A stretch of DNA of 64,000 nucleotides from Takakia lepidozioides (Eukaryota; Streptophyta; Takakiopsida; Takakiales; Takakiaceae): the NCBI GenBank assembly GCA_030704615.1, contig CM060731.1, positions 18,474,001 to 18,538,000 on the forward strand, in the 5' to 3' direction. Both the position numbers and the translations under genes were made by a program. How positions within the stretch are numbered: position 1 is the stretch's first letter; each line of letters begins with the position of its first letter. The notes beneath the pieces were generated by a model, which saw nothing but the letters and a program-made list of their open reading frames with translations, was not told the origin of the DNA and did not search any database. Positions 10,543-22,834 of this stretch are shown here, one piece after another.

Positions 10543-13500
10543 ATGACCGATAAGAGAGAGTGGTTCAAGAATTTGGAACCAATAGCTAAGGGGAAGTGGC
10601 CTGTCATGGTCACTAACAATGAGTCTGTGTGGGTTGAGGGAGTTGGGGATATCAAGATTCTGAGTCTTGTTGGAGATAGGTGGGAGAGAGGAGTGATTAC
10701 AAAGGCTTTGTATGTCCCTAAGTTGAAAAAGAATCTATTCTCAATCGGACAGGCAGCAGACAAGGGAATTGTCACTACCTATAACAAAGAGAGTTGCAAA
10801 TTAATTAGCAATGAGGGACGAGGAAGAATTGTGATGGTAGGTTTGCGTGAAGGGAAACTGTATAAGCTGCAGTTGAAGGTCATTATACCTAAGAATATCG
10901 ACAAGGGTTTGTTAAGTGGCAAAAATAAGAGCATCACTTTCTTGAGTGAGTCAAACCCTATCAATCTACATCTCTGGCATTGTCGTTTGGGACATCTAAA
11001 TCATGTTATGATCAAGAAAATGGAGGCATCACAGAGTGTAGAAGGTCTGAAGATAGGTAGTCTAAGTGAGGCATCTACCTTCTGTGAAAGATGTGCCTAT
11101 AGCAAGAGCCATAGACAGAGCTTTCATGTCAATGATGAGAGAGTAAAAGCTGAGAAAGCTGGAGATTTCTTACACACGGATGTGTGTGGACCGATGAAAA
11201 TAGACTCCATCGGAGGGTCAAGGTATTATGTTGTTTTCAAAGATGATTTCTCAGGGTACAGAATGGTATTCTGCATGAAGAAGTAGTCTGAAATCATAGA
11301 GCACTTTCGAAAGGTCCTTAAGCAGACACAACAAGAAACAAAGAACAATGTCAAAATAGTTCGTAGTGACCGATGGGGAGAGTTTATGAGTTCAGCTTTT
11401 AAAGAGCTTTGTGAGAAAGAGGGAATCCGTCATGAGCTGACAGCTCCTTATACACCGGAGCAGAACGGTGTTGCCGAGAGAGAAAATAGAACCATCATGG
11501 AGTCAACAAGGAGTATGTTGCATATAAGCAATATTGGCCTGGAATTTTGGGCAGAGGCGGTACTAACGAGTGCTTACATCTTGAATAGAACAGGAACATG
11601 GTTACTAGATGGAAAGACACCGATCGAAGCATGGTCAGGAGCAAGACCATCTGTTGTTCATTTCAAGATTTTTGGATTAGATGCCTATTCTCACATTCCA
11701 AAGCAGATGAGATCCAAACTTGATCCTAAGTGCAAGAAATGTGCATTCATAGGATATTGCACCGAGAGCAAAGCATATCGGCTCTGGCACAATGACACTA
11801 AGAAGGTGATAATCAGCCGAGATGTTGTGTTTGATGAGGGATCATACACATCTACAACACAGTCATTGCAAACTCAAAGTGGAGTCTCCATCATGGATCT
11901 GTATGATGATCTTGAGGACTCAGTGGAAGTACCTGAACCAGTGGGAGCAATGCAGGGAACAGTGGATGCAGTTGAGGCAATAGAAGAATTGATGGGAGCT
12001 CAAGAAGGACGAATCAATGAGCAAGCGGTATATGAACCAGTGGGAGTTCAGCTTGAAGTGGTCCTTGATGGATGTGTGGAGAAACCATATGGGCAAATGA
12101 CACGATACGAAACGCGATCACGGCAAGCACCAACGAGGTATGGTGACTGGGCTTATTTTGCCGAGGTGCAGTCTTTTGCTGGAGTAGCGAGTTCATTGGA
12201 AGAGCCCCATGATTATTGGACTGCGATCAACTCAGAACAGAGAGTCGAATGGCAGCAAGCGATGGACGAGGAATTCAACTCTCTCACTCAAAACGAGACA
12301 TGGTTGCTTACAAAACTACCTCGTGATCGCAAAGCGGTGCAATGTAAATGGGTTTTCAAACTAAAAACAAAATCAGATGGAACAGTTGAGAGATACAAGG
12401 CACGATTAGTTGCCAAGGGATTCTCACAGCAGTATGGTATCGACTACACAGAAATATTTTCTTCTGTAGCCAAGTATGACTCCATTCGCACCATTCTTGC
12501 CATTGCAGCATCTGAGGATATGAATATCATGCAATTTGATATTAAAACCGCGTTTCTCTATGGAGAACTCGAAGAAGAGATCTACATGATCCAGCCGCCG
12601 GGCTTCATAGTACCAGGCACAGAGCACCTGGTATGCAGTTTGAAAAAATGTCTGTATGGACTGAAGCAGGCTTCACGAGTTTGGAATGCGAAGTTTGACA
12701 ATTTTCTGTTTAGGTACAATTTGGTACCAAGTGCGGCAGATCCTTGCATTTACTACAGTAAGGAGAAGCCCAAAATCATCACATCTCTTTTCGTGGATGA
12801 TGGACTGGCCTGTTGCGTTGAGTCAGCAAGGCTTGACAACATGTTTGAATACATGGGTAAGGAATTTGAAACGAAAGTGGGAGAGGCAGACTGTTATGTT
12901 GGTTTGCAAATTAAAAGAGATCGGCAACGCAGGACTATTTCAATCGATCGCCAAGTCTACATTGAGAAGATGATCACGAAGTATGGTTTCGAAAATGCAA
13001 TGGCAGTGACGACTTCTGCTGACCCTAATACTCAAATGAGTTTCTACTCTCTTTCGGGTGACTCAGAGAAAGAAGAAAAGGAAAACATCATGGATTACCA
13101 ATTTCCATGTCAGGAAATGGTTGGGAGCTGATGTTTGCAAGCATCGGGAGTCGTCCTGACATCTCATATGCAGTAAGTACAGTGGCGAAATACGCATCAA
13201 GACACAGACCTGTGCACTGCAACGTTGTGAAACGGATCATGAAATACTTGAAGGGAACATCTCATTTTGTTCTGACCTACAATGGGAAGCAAGACACAAA
13301 TCTGCTCACAGGATTTTGCGAAGCAAATTATGCTGGTGACATAGATGATAGAAAATCCAGATCCGGATGTGTCATTATGTTGAACCAAGGAGCAATTGTT
13401 TGGAGCAGTCGGAAACAAGCGTGTACTGTTGGATCGACAACTGAATCGGAGTACGTTGCGGCTCACATGGCTACGAGGGAGATTATTTGGTTACGGAGAC

Positions 13501-13799
13501 TCATGGACTCCATTGGACATTCACAGAAGACACCCACCCCACTTCACAGCGATAACCAGAGTTGCATCAGACTGGTTCACAATCCAGAGTACCATCGTCG
13601 AACAAAGCACATAGACGTTCAGTACCATGTCATTCGCAAGAACCAGGCGAAGGGAGAAATTGATATTCAGTATGTTCACACGAACGATCAGATTGCCGAT
13701 ATTTTTACGAAGGCTCTTGGTCCAGACAAGTTCCTTCGTTTTCGCTCCATGCTTGGGTTGCATTCCACAGCAAGCAATCTCTGTGCAAGCGATCTTTGA
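10543..13799 (+). pseudogene. Copia Pol: integrase, reverse transcriptase, RNase H
   Basis: The polyprotein runs through the GAG-pre-integrase zinc region ('WHCRLGHLNH' ... 'CERCAYSKSH'), the integrase core (Asp in 'FLHTDVCGPM', Asp in 'VRSDRWGEF', Glu in 'QNGVAERENR'), reverse transcriptase ('KWVFKLKTKSDG', active site 'FVDD' at about 12790-12801) and RNase H ('STTESEYVAA', 'HSDNQSCIRL', 'TKHIDVQYH'). Two breaks disable it: an in-frame TAG at 11284-11286 and a one-base frameshift near 13125. The reverse-transcriptase box reads FVDD in place of the usual YVDD. The first RNase H position reads 'CEANYAG' where copia elements normally have 'CDADWAG', so a catalytic Asp is Glu here. The copy is relatively young, judged by how little else is broken. 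Confidence 0.9.
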
Positions 13800-13830
13800 A
13801 GCATGCATACAATGTCGGACTGAGTGGGAG

Positions 13831-14217
13831 TGTTGAAATCGAAGATCCAGTCCGTCATTGACATCTGGACCATGCTGGTCAAATAGTCATAGTCAACAAC
13901 TAGGTGGCAGTCCACCGAGCAGTCACAATCACAGATGCTAGTCAGCCACATTTTGAATCTCTAGCTAGTTGGATCTCCCGCACTTAATAGTACTTGTATT
14001 TTTTGGTGGCAGACGATACTTAGTTAGTTTTTATGTATGTTCATAGCGTGGTGTAGTTAAGCTTACAGATGCGTGAGCATCATTGATTTTGATGGATTGC
14101 CTTGTAGATTGATAAGCCGCGTACTTCTAAGTGTTTCAATAGTGTTGGATAGCTTCTTCATAACTTACTGGCTACTCTGTAAATAGCTATGAGCAAGCAT
14201 TGAAATCAGTATTTTCA
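13831..14217 (+). repeat. Copia 3' LTR (387 bp)
   Basis: It begins TGTTGAAATC after a purine-rich tract 'gagtgggag' (13822-13830, the plus-strand primer site) and ends ...TATTTTCA. The reverse complement of 31038-31424 matches it end to end with the same length, differing at roughly a dozen positions by eye. Confidence 0.93.
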
Positions 14218-14789
14218 AGATATACCAAGAGAAAAAAGAATATATACACAGGGATTATAGGTGTTCCGTGGCCCACGAGCGCTTAACGTAATATAGGAAT
14301 TATAGAGAAGCGAAATTCTGGCATTCGTCTTTGATCCCTTGTAGTGTTGAAGTAACATGCAAACACTTATGTAAGCCTTTTCATGGAAAGCATGCACCTC
14401 CATCATGGGGGTGTCTACTCCAGCGGCTTGAGTGCATGACTAGTTGTTGAGGCAAGAGAAGGTATCTGTCATTCACTTTGCTGAAATTTTTTGGCTTTGT
14501 GGGTTGTTCTCGGAATTGCAGGGAGGCATATCTAATAGGGAAACGATTGTGCTGAAAACTAAGATCTTTTATGCTTAAGAGACTGTAGATTGGTCTTAAT
14601 CAATAGGATTAAGCAGTCTGCAAGGGTATGGCTTCCTCCGACGTTCATGGTTTAGTTATCCTTAAAACGATTACTTCGTAATCGTTTCTGAAAGCATACC
14701 GTCGGATAACCTCTGTTGCATGTCTTAGGAAATGGGCAGTAGTGTTAATATCATGTTTTGTCTAAGTCATAAACCAGCGGTTAACAGAA
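14218..14789. other. Intergenic stretch
   Basis: No gene or known element seen. 14620-14710 contains a small imperfect inverted repeat: 'gcttcctccgacgttcatgg' near 14630 and 'taacctctg'-type text after 'ccgtcggat' near 14700, with 'aacgattacttcgtaatcgtt' as a perfect hairpin at about 14667-14687. Confidence 0.4.
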
Positions 14790-15750
14790 GCCCACAATGC
14801 CGCTGTCGCTCATCTTGAGCACACCACGGAGGCCCTTGCGGCGGAGGCAGCATCAAAAAAGGGCCACACCAGGAAGCAGAAGCCGAAGAAGGCTCAGAGA
14901 GTCGGCGAGCAGTCATCTCCAGCCAAACAAGACAAAGCCCAGATGGAGAAAAGCCAGGAAGGGGCGGATGAGACAGAGGACGTGCAGGTGGTGGAAGGCG
15001 AACAGGTTCAACAACATAGCAGAACGGGGATCACCGAGCATCTGGGTGGAATGGACCTAGCAAACGCACGCCGTGGCCCAGCCGAAGTCTGATTTTTCCG
15101 GGGGCTACTACCAGAGTACCTAAGTCAACGGCATTGCCCATAGCCATAAAGCAATCCTTGTTTGAGGCGCGTCCACTGCAAAAGTCTGTGCCGACTTGTG
15201 AGGTGAAATGCATCCACTGTGACAGCTTCGCACTTGTTGAGCAGCGGTTGGCAACCGAATCCACCACGAAGAGGTGGCCACCGGAGAGGGCAATGGTAGA
15301 TGCCTTCATTGAGCGCCACAAGTAGAGGAGGGAGCCTGTGCGTGGGGGGGTATCCGAACCCTACATGAAGGAAGACGCTGACCTCGTCATTGTGGATATC
15401 CCAGATGGGCATATGGTGCATAATTGTGGAGCAGAGGGTGTTGTGCCAGATTGGAATGTTCGGAAGCTTTCTCACATCAGCTCTGCCATATCGTTGGCAA
15501 ATGCAATCACGGATGATGTGGGGCGACTCCTCATTTTCTGCAAGGGTGACGGCAAGACAGAGATGGACCTTTGACGGATAGCGAGCAATGCGCCGTTTCG
15601 TTTTGTGAAGAGGAAGTGGACCTGCATGAATGCCCTCCCGCTCCTGACAGGCGACGAGCAGCAGCCACAGGTTCTCAGATTTGTGTACCCAAGCTCCATG
15701 CTGATCATAGAAAACCAACTTCATCTAACGTTTCGTTGTGTTCAATAAGC
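14790..15750 (+). pseudogene. Methyltransferase-like protein remnant (possible DPPY-type)
   Basis: Coding character is spread over two or three frames. The first part, about 14790-15040, reads as a charged, coiled-coil-like region ('TEALAAEAASKKG', 'KPKKAQRVGEQSS'). The second, about 15140-15324, contains 'CEVKCIHCDSF'. The third, 15338-15574, reads 'ADLVIVDIPDGHM', then a gap, then 'ISSAISLANAIT' and 'GRLLIFCKGDG'. The order (A-D-L-V-I-x-D-P-P-x-like motif, helix, G-x-L-L-I-F) resembles the core of amino-methyltransferases of DNA, with the catalytic DPPY degenerate as DIPD. TAG at 15325-15327 and TGA at 15572-15574 break it. The match is by pattern recognition only; an unrelated Rossmann-like protein is possible. 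Confidence 0.35.
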
Positions 15751-16427
15751 TGACCTAAAGCACGGTGGTTTGATGTAGTTTCCTTTCAGATACAAGCACA
15801 CACATGGGCTAAGAGGAAACCAACTTCATCGTTATGGCTCCACTGAATTTATCGTGCATTCAAGCATTTTTGTTGTTGTTCCACATGTCGTTTGTCCTTC
15901 CTTCAGTAGAGATGGCAAGGGTACTACATATGGTATCTCCATGGTTCAAAGCTCCTTAGTAAATAAGACTGTGTGGAAGTAAGTGTTGGACAAAATGACT
16001 AAACAAGATGTAGTTTCATAGTGTGCAATGATGCTAGCATGCTAATGTTGGGTACTAGTTAGGAGACTTTCAAGAGTTATGAGCACATAAGGGACAACCA
16101 CCTTCATCACATCAATATGCAGGCTGCATATTCAAATCTTGCCCCACCACGACTTTTGAAAAACTAATCACTTTCAAAGTAAACACATGCACCAAGCACA
16201 TGGCTCATGGCAGCCCAACAAGGAAAGGGAAAAAGAAGCCATACATGTCTCCCGGTTTCTTGCACTCTGATGGAATTGGACCATGTTCCAAAACAATACA
16301 AAAGCTTGTCTAGATTTTTGCACCTAAACTAAGACCGCCAACCAAACCATTAAGGTGAAGGTCTAGCCGGGCCCTCATTCGTAATTCAAGTGGAAATCCA
16401 GTGGATGTCCATGTGTGTTGCTTCATG
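15751..16427. other. Intergenic stretch
   Basis: No feature recognised; AT-rich, short frames only. It may include the 3' untranslated part of the F-box gene on the minus strand. Confidence 0.5.
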
Positions 16428-17281
16428 TCATATATCACAACTACTTCCATAGGGTAAGCTCCACATGAATAAGAGATTGTCATGGCTCACCATTTGAAAT
16501 TCCATGTACCCCAGCCTAGTTCTTGCAATCTCATCAGTCCTTGCAATCTCCAGCCACTCTGCCCTCGTTGTGGAAACTTTAAGCTCCCACACACAAAATG
16601 TTGGTGAGATGTGAATTTGATCACGAGGCGGCCCAACCAGCAACAGGCACCCCTCACTCTCTCCAAGTCGACACCAACCTCTACCCATTTGTACAGCAAC
16701 TTTAGTCCACACACCCGTGCCAATGTCACAAGCCATCACAATGTAGTCTGCTCTATAAAATAGAGCAAAGAGAGTAGGGCCACTGTGCCACATATCACAC
16801 TTGCTATACAAAACGGAAGATCGGTTAATGAGGATATCTTTCCAGTTTCGGTCCAACACTCGCAAGTTGAGTCGTAGATGTCTGTTCTCCAACCTCCTCC
16901 GTCGTCAATGAATGCCATCACAAGGACCTTGTAGGTGTTGCTGCATCTATCCACAATCAATGTACTCTTTGCACTTCGGAATATTTTGAATTGTCGTGAG
17001 GCCGGGCAGGCAATTGTCTAGAAGTGTTCAACAGAGGATTGCACACACTGCATGATATGTCATCGTCGACCTCCTCCGTTATGCAAAATAAGCCTCCATC
17101 TGCAGCACAAACTCTGTTTAGTAAATTATCCTCGGGGAGTGGGGGTTGGAGGCCCATCCTATGCCACCGTCGAGTTGTGGGCGCATACAACGTAAGAACA
17201 TCTCCTGAAAACCAGAGATAGGAGTCTTGGTGAAGAGGGACGTGCTGACAGAGTTGTTGGAAACAAGCAGTAGATGGGAGG
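16428..17281 (-). pseudogene. F-box/kelch-like protein, C-terminal part
   Basis: Read on the minus strand from the target duplication, the protein continues 'FSGDVLTLYAPTTRRWHRM', then 'CSNTYKVLVMAF', 'DIYDSTCECWTETG' and 'YIVMACDIGTGVW'. These are typical of the F-box-associated/kelch region that binds the substrate in SCF ubiquitin ligases. Two frameshifts break it, near 16965 and near 16795, and the N-terminal F-box lies 7.4 kb away at 24724-24845 beyond an inserted transposon. Removing the insert and one copy of the 9-bp duplication restores an unbroken frame across the junction. The gene is therefore dead at least three times over. Confidence 0.8.
17273..17281. repeat. Target-site duplication, left copy
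   Basis: GATGGGAGG, identical to 24724-24732. In the minus-strand F-box frame this codes within 'NSLPS'. Confidence 0.9.
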
Positions 17282-18544
17282 GAGGTTTACTATTTCATGA
17301 GCCCATGAGCGTGCATCCACGGAATTAGAAATTATCTGCCGTTATTGACGGTAATAGGGCATATATCCACGGTAATAGGCACTATTTCTGAACTCCGGGG
17401 ACGCGGCTAGGCCTATTGCGGCGCCGTTATTCACATTTAGGGTTTGGAAAAAGAATTGAAAATGGCAGGAGACGGGTTAATCACGGTGCCGTAATGCCAG
17501 CTTCGTGCTTCTCAAAAAATTTCTTGGTAGTGATGACCTGAGACCGGCCTATTGCTGCGACATTTTTTTGTTTGTGGTCACCCAAAATTATAAAGTAAAG
17601 TTTGACATTGGCTTATTGCAACACTGTTATATCATTTGTAAAGGTCTTGTTGCTCCCAACACCTTACACTAGCCTATTGTTGTGTCATTTTTCTGTCGAA
17701 GATAAGAGGTCCCATCACATAATACAGTTGAATTGGCTTTTTTTTTAGACTAAATAAATCCCACACTGACTAAAGAGAGGCTAGGAAATTGCCATTCACT
17801 CTCCACCTAAGCTTGCAAAGTGTCCTCCTCATCGCCGTCACTTTCAGACGCGGACAGAGCGATAAACTTGAGTACTTTGGCCTTGACAATTCCTGTATTG
17901 GGCCTCCCTCAATTGTATTCTCTCATTTCTTGCAGCCAGTAACTGCTCTGCCCGATTAGGCCTCTCCGCCCTCCTAATGGATCTCTAGCAGCCGTGTTTG
18001 CATACAATGGGAGAAGAAATAAGAAGGGGAGGAGGAGACCGAAGTTGAGGAGGCTCAAGTACGGGAGAAACCGTTTCCCCCCAATGCATGTATTTGAGTG
18101 AGTTGCACCATTGTAAGTGTGTTGGGTTCAATTATAGCGACATCCATGTTTGACCATTATAAACCCTAAACGTTTGTTGACATATGGCAATATTTACGTA
18201 CTGCCATGTTACAGCCTTGCAGACTCGTCCAATGAGGAGATGGTTGATGAAACAAAGACTGAAATACAAATTTCATTCTTTGCCAGAAGGTCCTTTCTTG
18301 CCAGTCCTCATCGTCCTCATCATCCTCCTCTGTTGGCAACTGCTGCAGGCCCACTATATGGGAGTCGTAGAAAGTTGTTTTTCCTTCAAATGCAAAGACA
18401 TGCCGACTAGACTTGCACCCGGCCCAGTACATTGAAGCACCTATCCATGAGTCTAGTGATCAAGAACAAATATGTCAATGGTAATCGTGAGTAGCCATAG
18501 TAAATCCATGAATATCTACAGAAGATAATGGACTATAACCGCAA

Positions 18545-19200
18545 TTACAAGAATCTCCTATTTGTGTTGGTTGCAATGTCCAACACCCTGCCTTCTATGC
18601 TTGAACATGTTTCCATCAGCATTTGAATGAAAGTGGGACTTCTTGTCCTCCCATGCCTCCAAGCCCTCCCCCCCATGTCCCATGGAATATTGCGTGGTGA
18701 GACATGGTTGAAGAGAATGTCATACTCTATAGGGTCCACTGTGGAGTCAACCATACAACCGTCTCCCCAGAATTCAAAACTGAATTCTTCTTGATGAATG
18801 TGTCAAATAGAAGAGGCTGCACAAAAACAAGGTCGTTATCTTGACATAAGATTCCCCACAATTAGAATAAGGATGCCGCAATTTACACTGGATAACTCTA
18901 GAGCTTACTTTCTGGCCATCGCAGGTTAGATGGTCTATGCTGTTGATACAAGTCCACCTCTTCTTCAGGATGGGTGCAACACTTCTTTCCGTCCACACTT
19001 TTAAGGCTTCCGCACTCATCTTGTAACATATGTTAGAGAGCAATTTTGATAGCTGACAGAGAATTTTAATGAGACAGTAAAATAGTAGCAGACATTTGCA
19101 TACCTTCTCGGCCGGGTCCACACATGCGGTGGTGATATGATGTAGTTTTTCCACATCTCTGGTTTGATGGCTTTTGAGTAGTGCTTTGCTATCTCTGACA
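18545..19200 (-). pseudogene. Methyltransferase-like coding remnant inside the TIR element
   Basis: Minus-strand frames hold 'VEKLHHITTACVDPAEK' followed by a good donor (AAG/GTATGC at about 19101), an acceptor near 19051, then 'MSAEALKVWTERSVAPILKK' and a second donor-like site after 'CDGQK'. Further on is 'RSPTFIQMLMETCSSIEGRV' followed by 'LDIATNTN'. The last block has the layout of SAM-binding motif I plus its preceding helix in DNA amino-methyltransferases ('..L...LIE.CS..G..VLD.F.G.G'), with the glycines changed. Breaks are present near 18700. This and the block at 14790-15750 may descend from one family, covering different parts of it. Assignment is tentative. Confidence 0.3.
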
Positions 19201-20319
19201 ATATTGTCTCTTAAAGGCTTGGGTCAGGGATCACTATAGACTTGACAACTTTGGATTTGTACTTGGTCCGTGACCGCTGCCTGCAAGGACGATGGCATCC
19301 CGGACGAGGGCCTGGGTCTTATTAGGGATCTCACTCTCAATGATTTTCGTTTTGTGTAGACCAAGTTGTCTTTTATGCAGCTCTGCAGTGCAAATGCAAG
19401 CAATTGGTTAGAGATCCAGGTGGTTGAAAGACAATAACATGCAAGGGGACTAACCGGAAAGAGGGCTGAATCTCACCAAATAGATGTATTCGACCATGGT
19501 GTCCAAGGTAAGCCAGCGTACTAGGTGCGGCCTGCTTTCACCTCTGACTTCCTTAACAACTTCGGATTGATGGCTATTTTAAAGTCCTTCAAAGGTGCAA
19601 GTCCCACTTCTTAACACAACATATGTGCCATGTGCGTTTTTACGCTTCTCTGTCACCCTGTCACAGAATACACACATTCCAATAATGACAACGCAATCCG
19701 GCCCGTATGCAGAGAAGAAATGATGACATTGAACCCAATTGGATGGGTCCGATATTAAAAGTGGCTGCTACGGAGACAGAAGGTCTATCATGAACAAGTC
19801 ATAGTGAGGGCGACGTTAATCCTCCGTCTGAGGATTCGTTGGAAAGTATTCGGATGACAACCTCATCGGCCAATTCTCGTACCTATATTTCATTATGAAG
19901 ACTTGCGAGGACTCTGGGCCAGGTCTATAAGTCATCCAATTCCAAATGAAACCAGGATATATTACAATTACGGCGCCATTGTATGCTACCGAACTTAGAT
20001 TTCTTAGCCTAAATCTGCAAGTACTTAGGTACGGACACCTCGACGTGAAACCCAACGGTCAATATTCACTGACTGCCGTACGCAATTTCGGCGCCGCAAT
20101 AGCGACTGTAGCGGCACGAGTACTTCATGTCTTTACAACCATTACAAAAATGCAAATTTGTAGAAAAAACGTCATTTCCATGTATAAAATTTGTCATCAA
20201 ATAGCAATGTCACTTATCATCCCTATAACAGTGTCATTGTTCTTCCACCACCTAGGTCAGTTCATTCATATTGCGGTGTCGTAATTCATCAGTAGAGGGG
20301 CCGACCGGCGTCAGGCTGG

Positions 20320-21800
20320 GACCGTTTATTCCTATTGCGGCACCACAATTCATCCAAAAAGACACCGCATATCATCCAAAGCGCTCTTTATCGTCTTCAA
20401 GATAGACCCATTCATCTAAATTATGGCGCTGAAGTTCATCCAATAGTGGAACTCATCCAGGCCAGGAATGCTTTCCGTTCCTCGGGATGGGCCCGTTTAT
20501 CCCTATTACGGCGCCGCAACTCATCAGTGTCGGGTTATCCCACTATGGGGATTGGCATGTTCATCCATAATATGGCATATTAATTCATTTGTGCCGGACT
20601 ATTCTGTTCTACAGATGGGCCCATTCAACTCTATTACGGCGCCGTATTTCAACAGTGCCGGGTTATCTTGTTCTGCGGATGGGCCGACTCTTTTTTCATT
20701 ACGGGTAGGTTCATCCCTATTTCGGCGCCAAAATTCATCCGTGGGCTTAAATTCATTTTGATTACGGGTACGTTCATCCCTACGGCGCGGAAATTCATCC
20801 GTAGGTCGAAATAATTTTTTGCTCACGGGTACGTTCTTCCCTATTTCGGCGTCGAAATTCATCCATGGGTCGAGATAACGTTTTGCTCGCAGGTATGTTC
20901 ATCCCTATTTCGGCACCGAAATTCATCCGTGGGTCAAAATAATGTTTTGCTCGCGGGTATGTTCATCCCTATTTCGGCGCCGAAATCATCCGTGGTCCGA
21001 AATAATTTTTTGCTCACGGGTATGTTCATCACTATTTCGGCGCCAAAATTCATCCGTAACCGGGTTTTTTTTTTTTTTTTTTTTTTTTAGCCCCTGGTGT
21101 TGGTTCCTCAGGATTGGCCTATTTCGGCGCCGAAATTCATCCATGGGTCGAAATAATTTTTTGCTCACGGGTATGTTCATCACTATTTCGGCGCCGAAAT
21201 TCATCCATGAAGGAGGTTCTGAGTGTGTGTATGGGTTTTTTTTTCGACGTGATGGGCTCGATCGTCCCTATTACGGCGCCGCAATCTAATGGTTCCGTCC
21301 CCTTGTCGTCCGCATTCTTGCCTGTTCAACCCTTTTGCGACATTATGATTCATCCATCTGCTCACGGGTACGTTCATCCCTATTTCGGCGCCGTAACTCA
21401 TCCGTGGGTTTAAATTCCTTCTTGATATAGGGTATGTTCATCCCTATTTTGGCGCCGAAAATCATCTGTGGGTCGAAATAACTTGTTACTCACGCGTATC
21501 TTCATCCCTATTTCCGCGTCGAAATTCATCCATGGCTTTAAATTCATTTTTGCTCACGGGTTCGTTCATCCTTATTTCGGCGCCGAAATTCATCCATGGG
21601 TGGAAATTGTTTTTTTCTCACGGATAAGTTCATCCCTATTTCGGCGCTGAAATTCATCCGTCGGTGGAAATTCTTTTTTTGTTCACGGGTAAGTTCATCC
21701 CTGTTTCGGCACCGAAATTCATCCGTGGGCTGAAATTTCTTTTTGCTCACGGGTATGTTCATCCCTATTTCGGCGCCGAAATTCATCCGTCGCCGGGATG
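20320..21800. repeat. Array of palindromic GGCGCC boxes, about 60-70 bp period
   Basis: A unit of the form 'ttcatccctatttcggcgccgaaattcatccgtgggtcgaaataa' with a 'ttttgctcacgggtatg' connector is repeated many times, most regularly at 20690-21060, 21117-21215 and 21370-21790. Each unit centres on the palindrome ATTNCGGCGCCGNAAT. A T run of 26 or so bases at 21064-21089 interrupts the array. Open frames here (for instance 'MNFGAEIGMN..' on the minus strand) are by-products of the repeat. Confidence 0.85.
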
Positions 21801-22209
21801 GGGTGTTCGAAATCAGCTACGTTCAAAGTGTGTTAATCTAGGAATTCATCTAGATGATGACATTCTCAATTGATTGTCATCTCGTTCACCCCTATTACGA
21901 CGTCGTCATAGCGGTGTGATATCCCTTTCTCGTCCGCTTTCGTGTCTGTTCATCCCTATTGCGGCGTCGTAATTCATCCATCCCGAGGGTTTCGAACTGT
22001 CATATTGGGATTGTTCATCCCTATTACGACGCCTTAAATTCCTCCAGATCATGCCATTCTCATTTGATTGTCATCCCGTTCATCCCTATTACGGCGCTAT
22101 AATAGGGGTGTGACATCTTTTTCTCGTCTGCTTTTGTGCCTGTTCATCCCTTTTGCGTCGTCGTAATTCATCCATCCCGAGGGTTTCATATTGTCATGTC
22201 GGGATTGTT

Positions 22210-22830
22210 AATCTCTATTACGACACAAGGAAGAAGTTGGGCGAGAGGGATATGAAGGAACTGCTGGAAGCTGGGAAATGGACTGCAGCATTGCGAGAAG
22301 CTATAAGATCGACACCCTTACACCATCGGGGGGACTGTCTCGAGGGTGATGTCCACAATTGGCCGGTGAAGAGAATAATTGACGACCTCCCAGGAGGCGA
22401 CGGGGATTCATGGAGATCAGATATGGACATCCGCACTCAACCTCGGGGCCCAACGATGTTGCTTAGGACATTAGGTGCAAGCAGGACTCCCACTCCCTCT
22501 CCGTCACAGTCGGTGGAATCACTGCCGGACAATGCACTGCGTCACGAGGACGAGCCTGAGCTGCATTTCAGATCGTTACCCAATACGGCAGGCCAGTCGT
22601 GGAGAAAGATGTATCTGCAAACACCTGTAAACTCTTCCCCTGAAAACACTTGTACTACAAATATCTGAAGCGCATGAAGTGCATTCCTACAGTGGATGAC
22701 TTCATCCATGCTCCAACATTGAGCTTCAACGAGCTCCACGAGCTCCTCAGCCAGGATATAGGGAGAAGGTTGACATTGGGCGATCGCAATTCAGAATCTG
22801 TAAAGTGTGTTACATCACATATACCCTTTC
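22210..22830 (+). pseudogene. Possible captured gene fragment in the TIR element
   Basis: This stretch lacks the GGCGCC boxes and has protein-like composition: 'RDMKELLEAGKWTAALREAI', then a Ser/Pro-rich segment 'TPTPSPSQSVESLP', then in another frame 'YLKRMKCIPTVDDFIHAP' and 'SFNELHELLSQDIGRRL'. A frameshift near 22630 separates the halves. MULEs often carry captured host sequence, and this may be such a piece. I do not recognise the family. Confidence 0.35.
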
Positions 22831-22834
22831 AGTG

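Larger units (their letters stand above)
10538..14217 (+). mobile_element. Ty1/copia retrotransposon, 5'-truncated (copy A)
   Basis: This has the pol half and the 3' LTR of a copia element. The internal sequence starts abruptly at 'HMTDKREWF', just after where the protease active site (DSGAS-RHM) should be; gag, primer site and 5' LTR are missing. The LTR matches, in opposite orientation, the one at 31038-31424. No target duplication can be assigned because the 5' end is lost. Confidence 0.9.

Noticed and set aside
20599-21786. Open frames repeating 'MNFGAEIGMN' on the minus strand and 'FGAEIHPW' on the plus strand
   Set aside because: They are translations of the palindromic repeat array and not genes.
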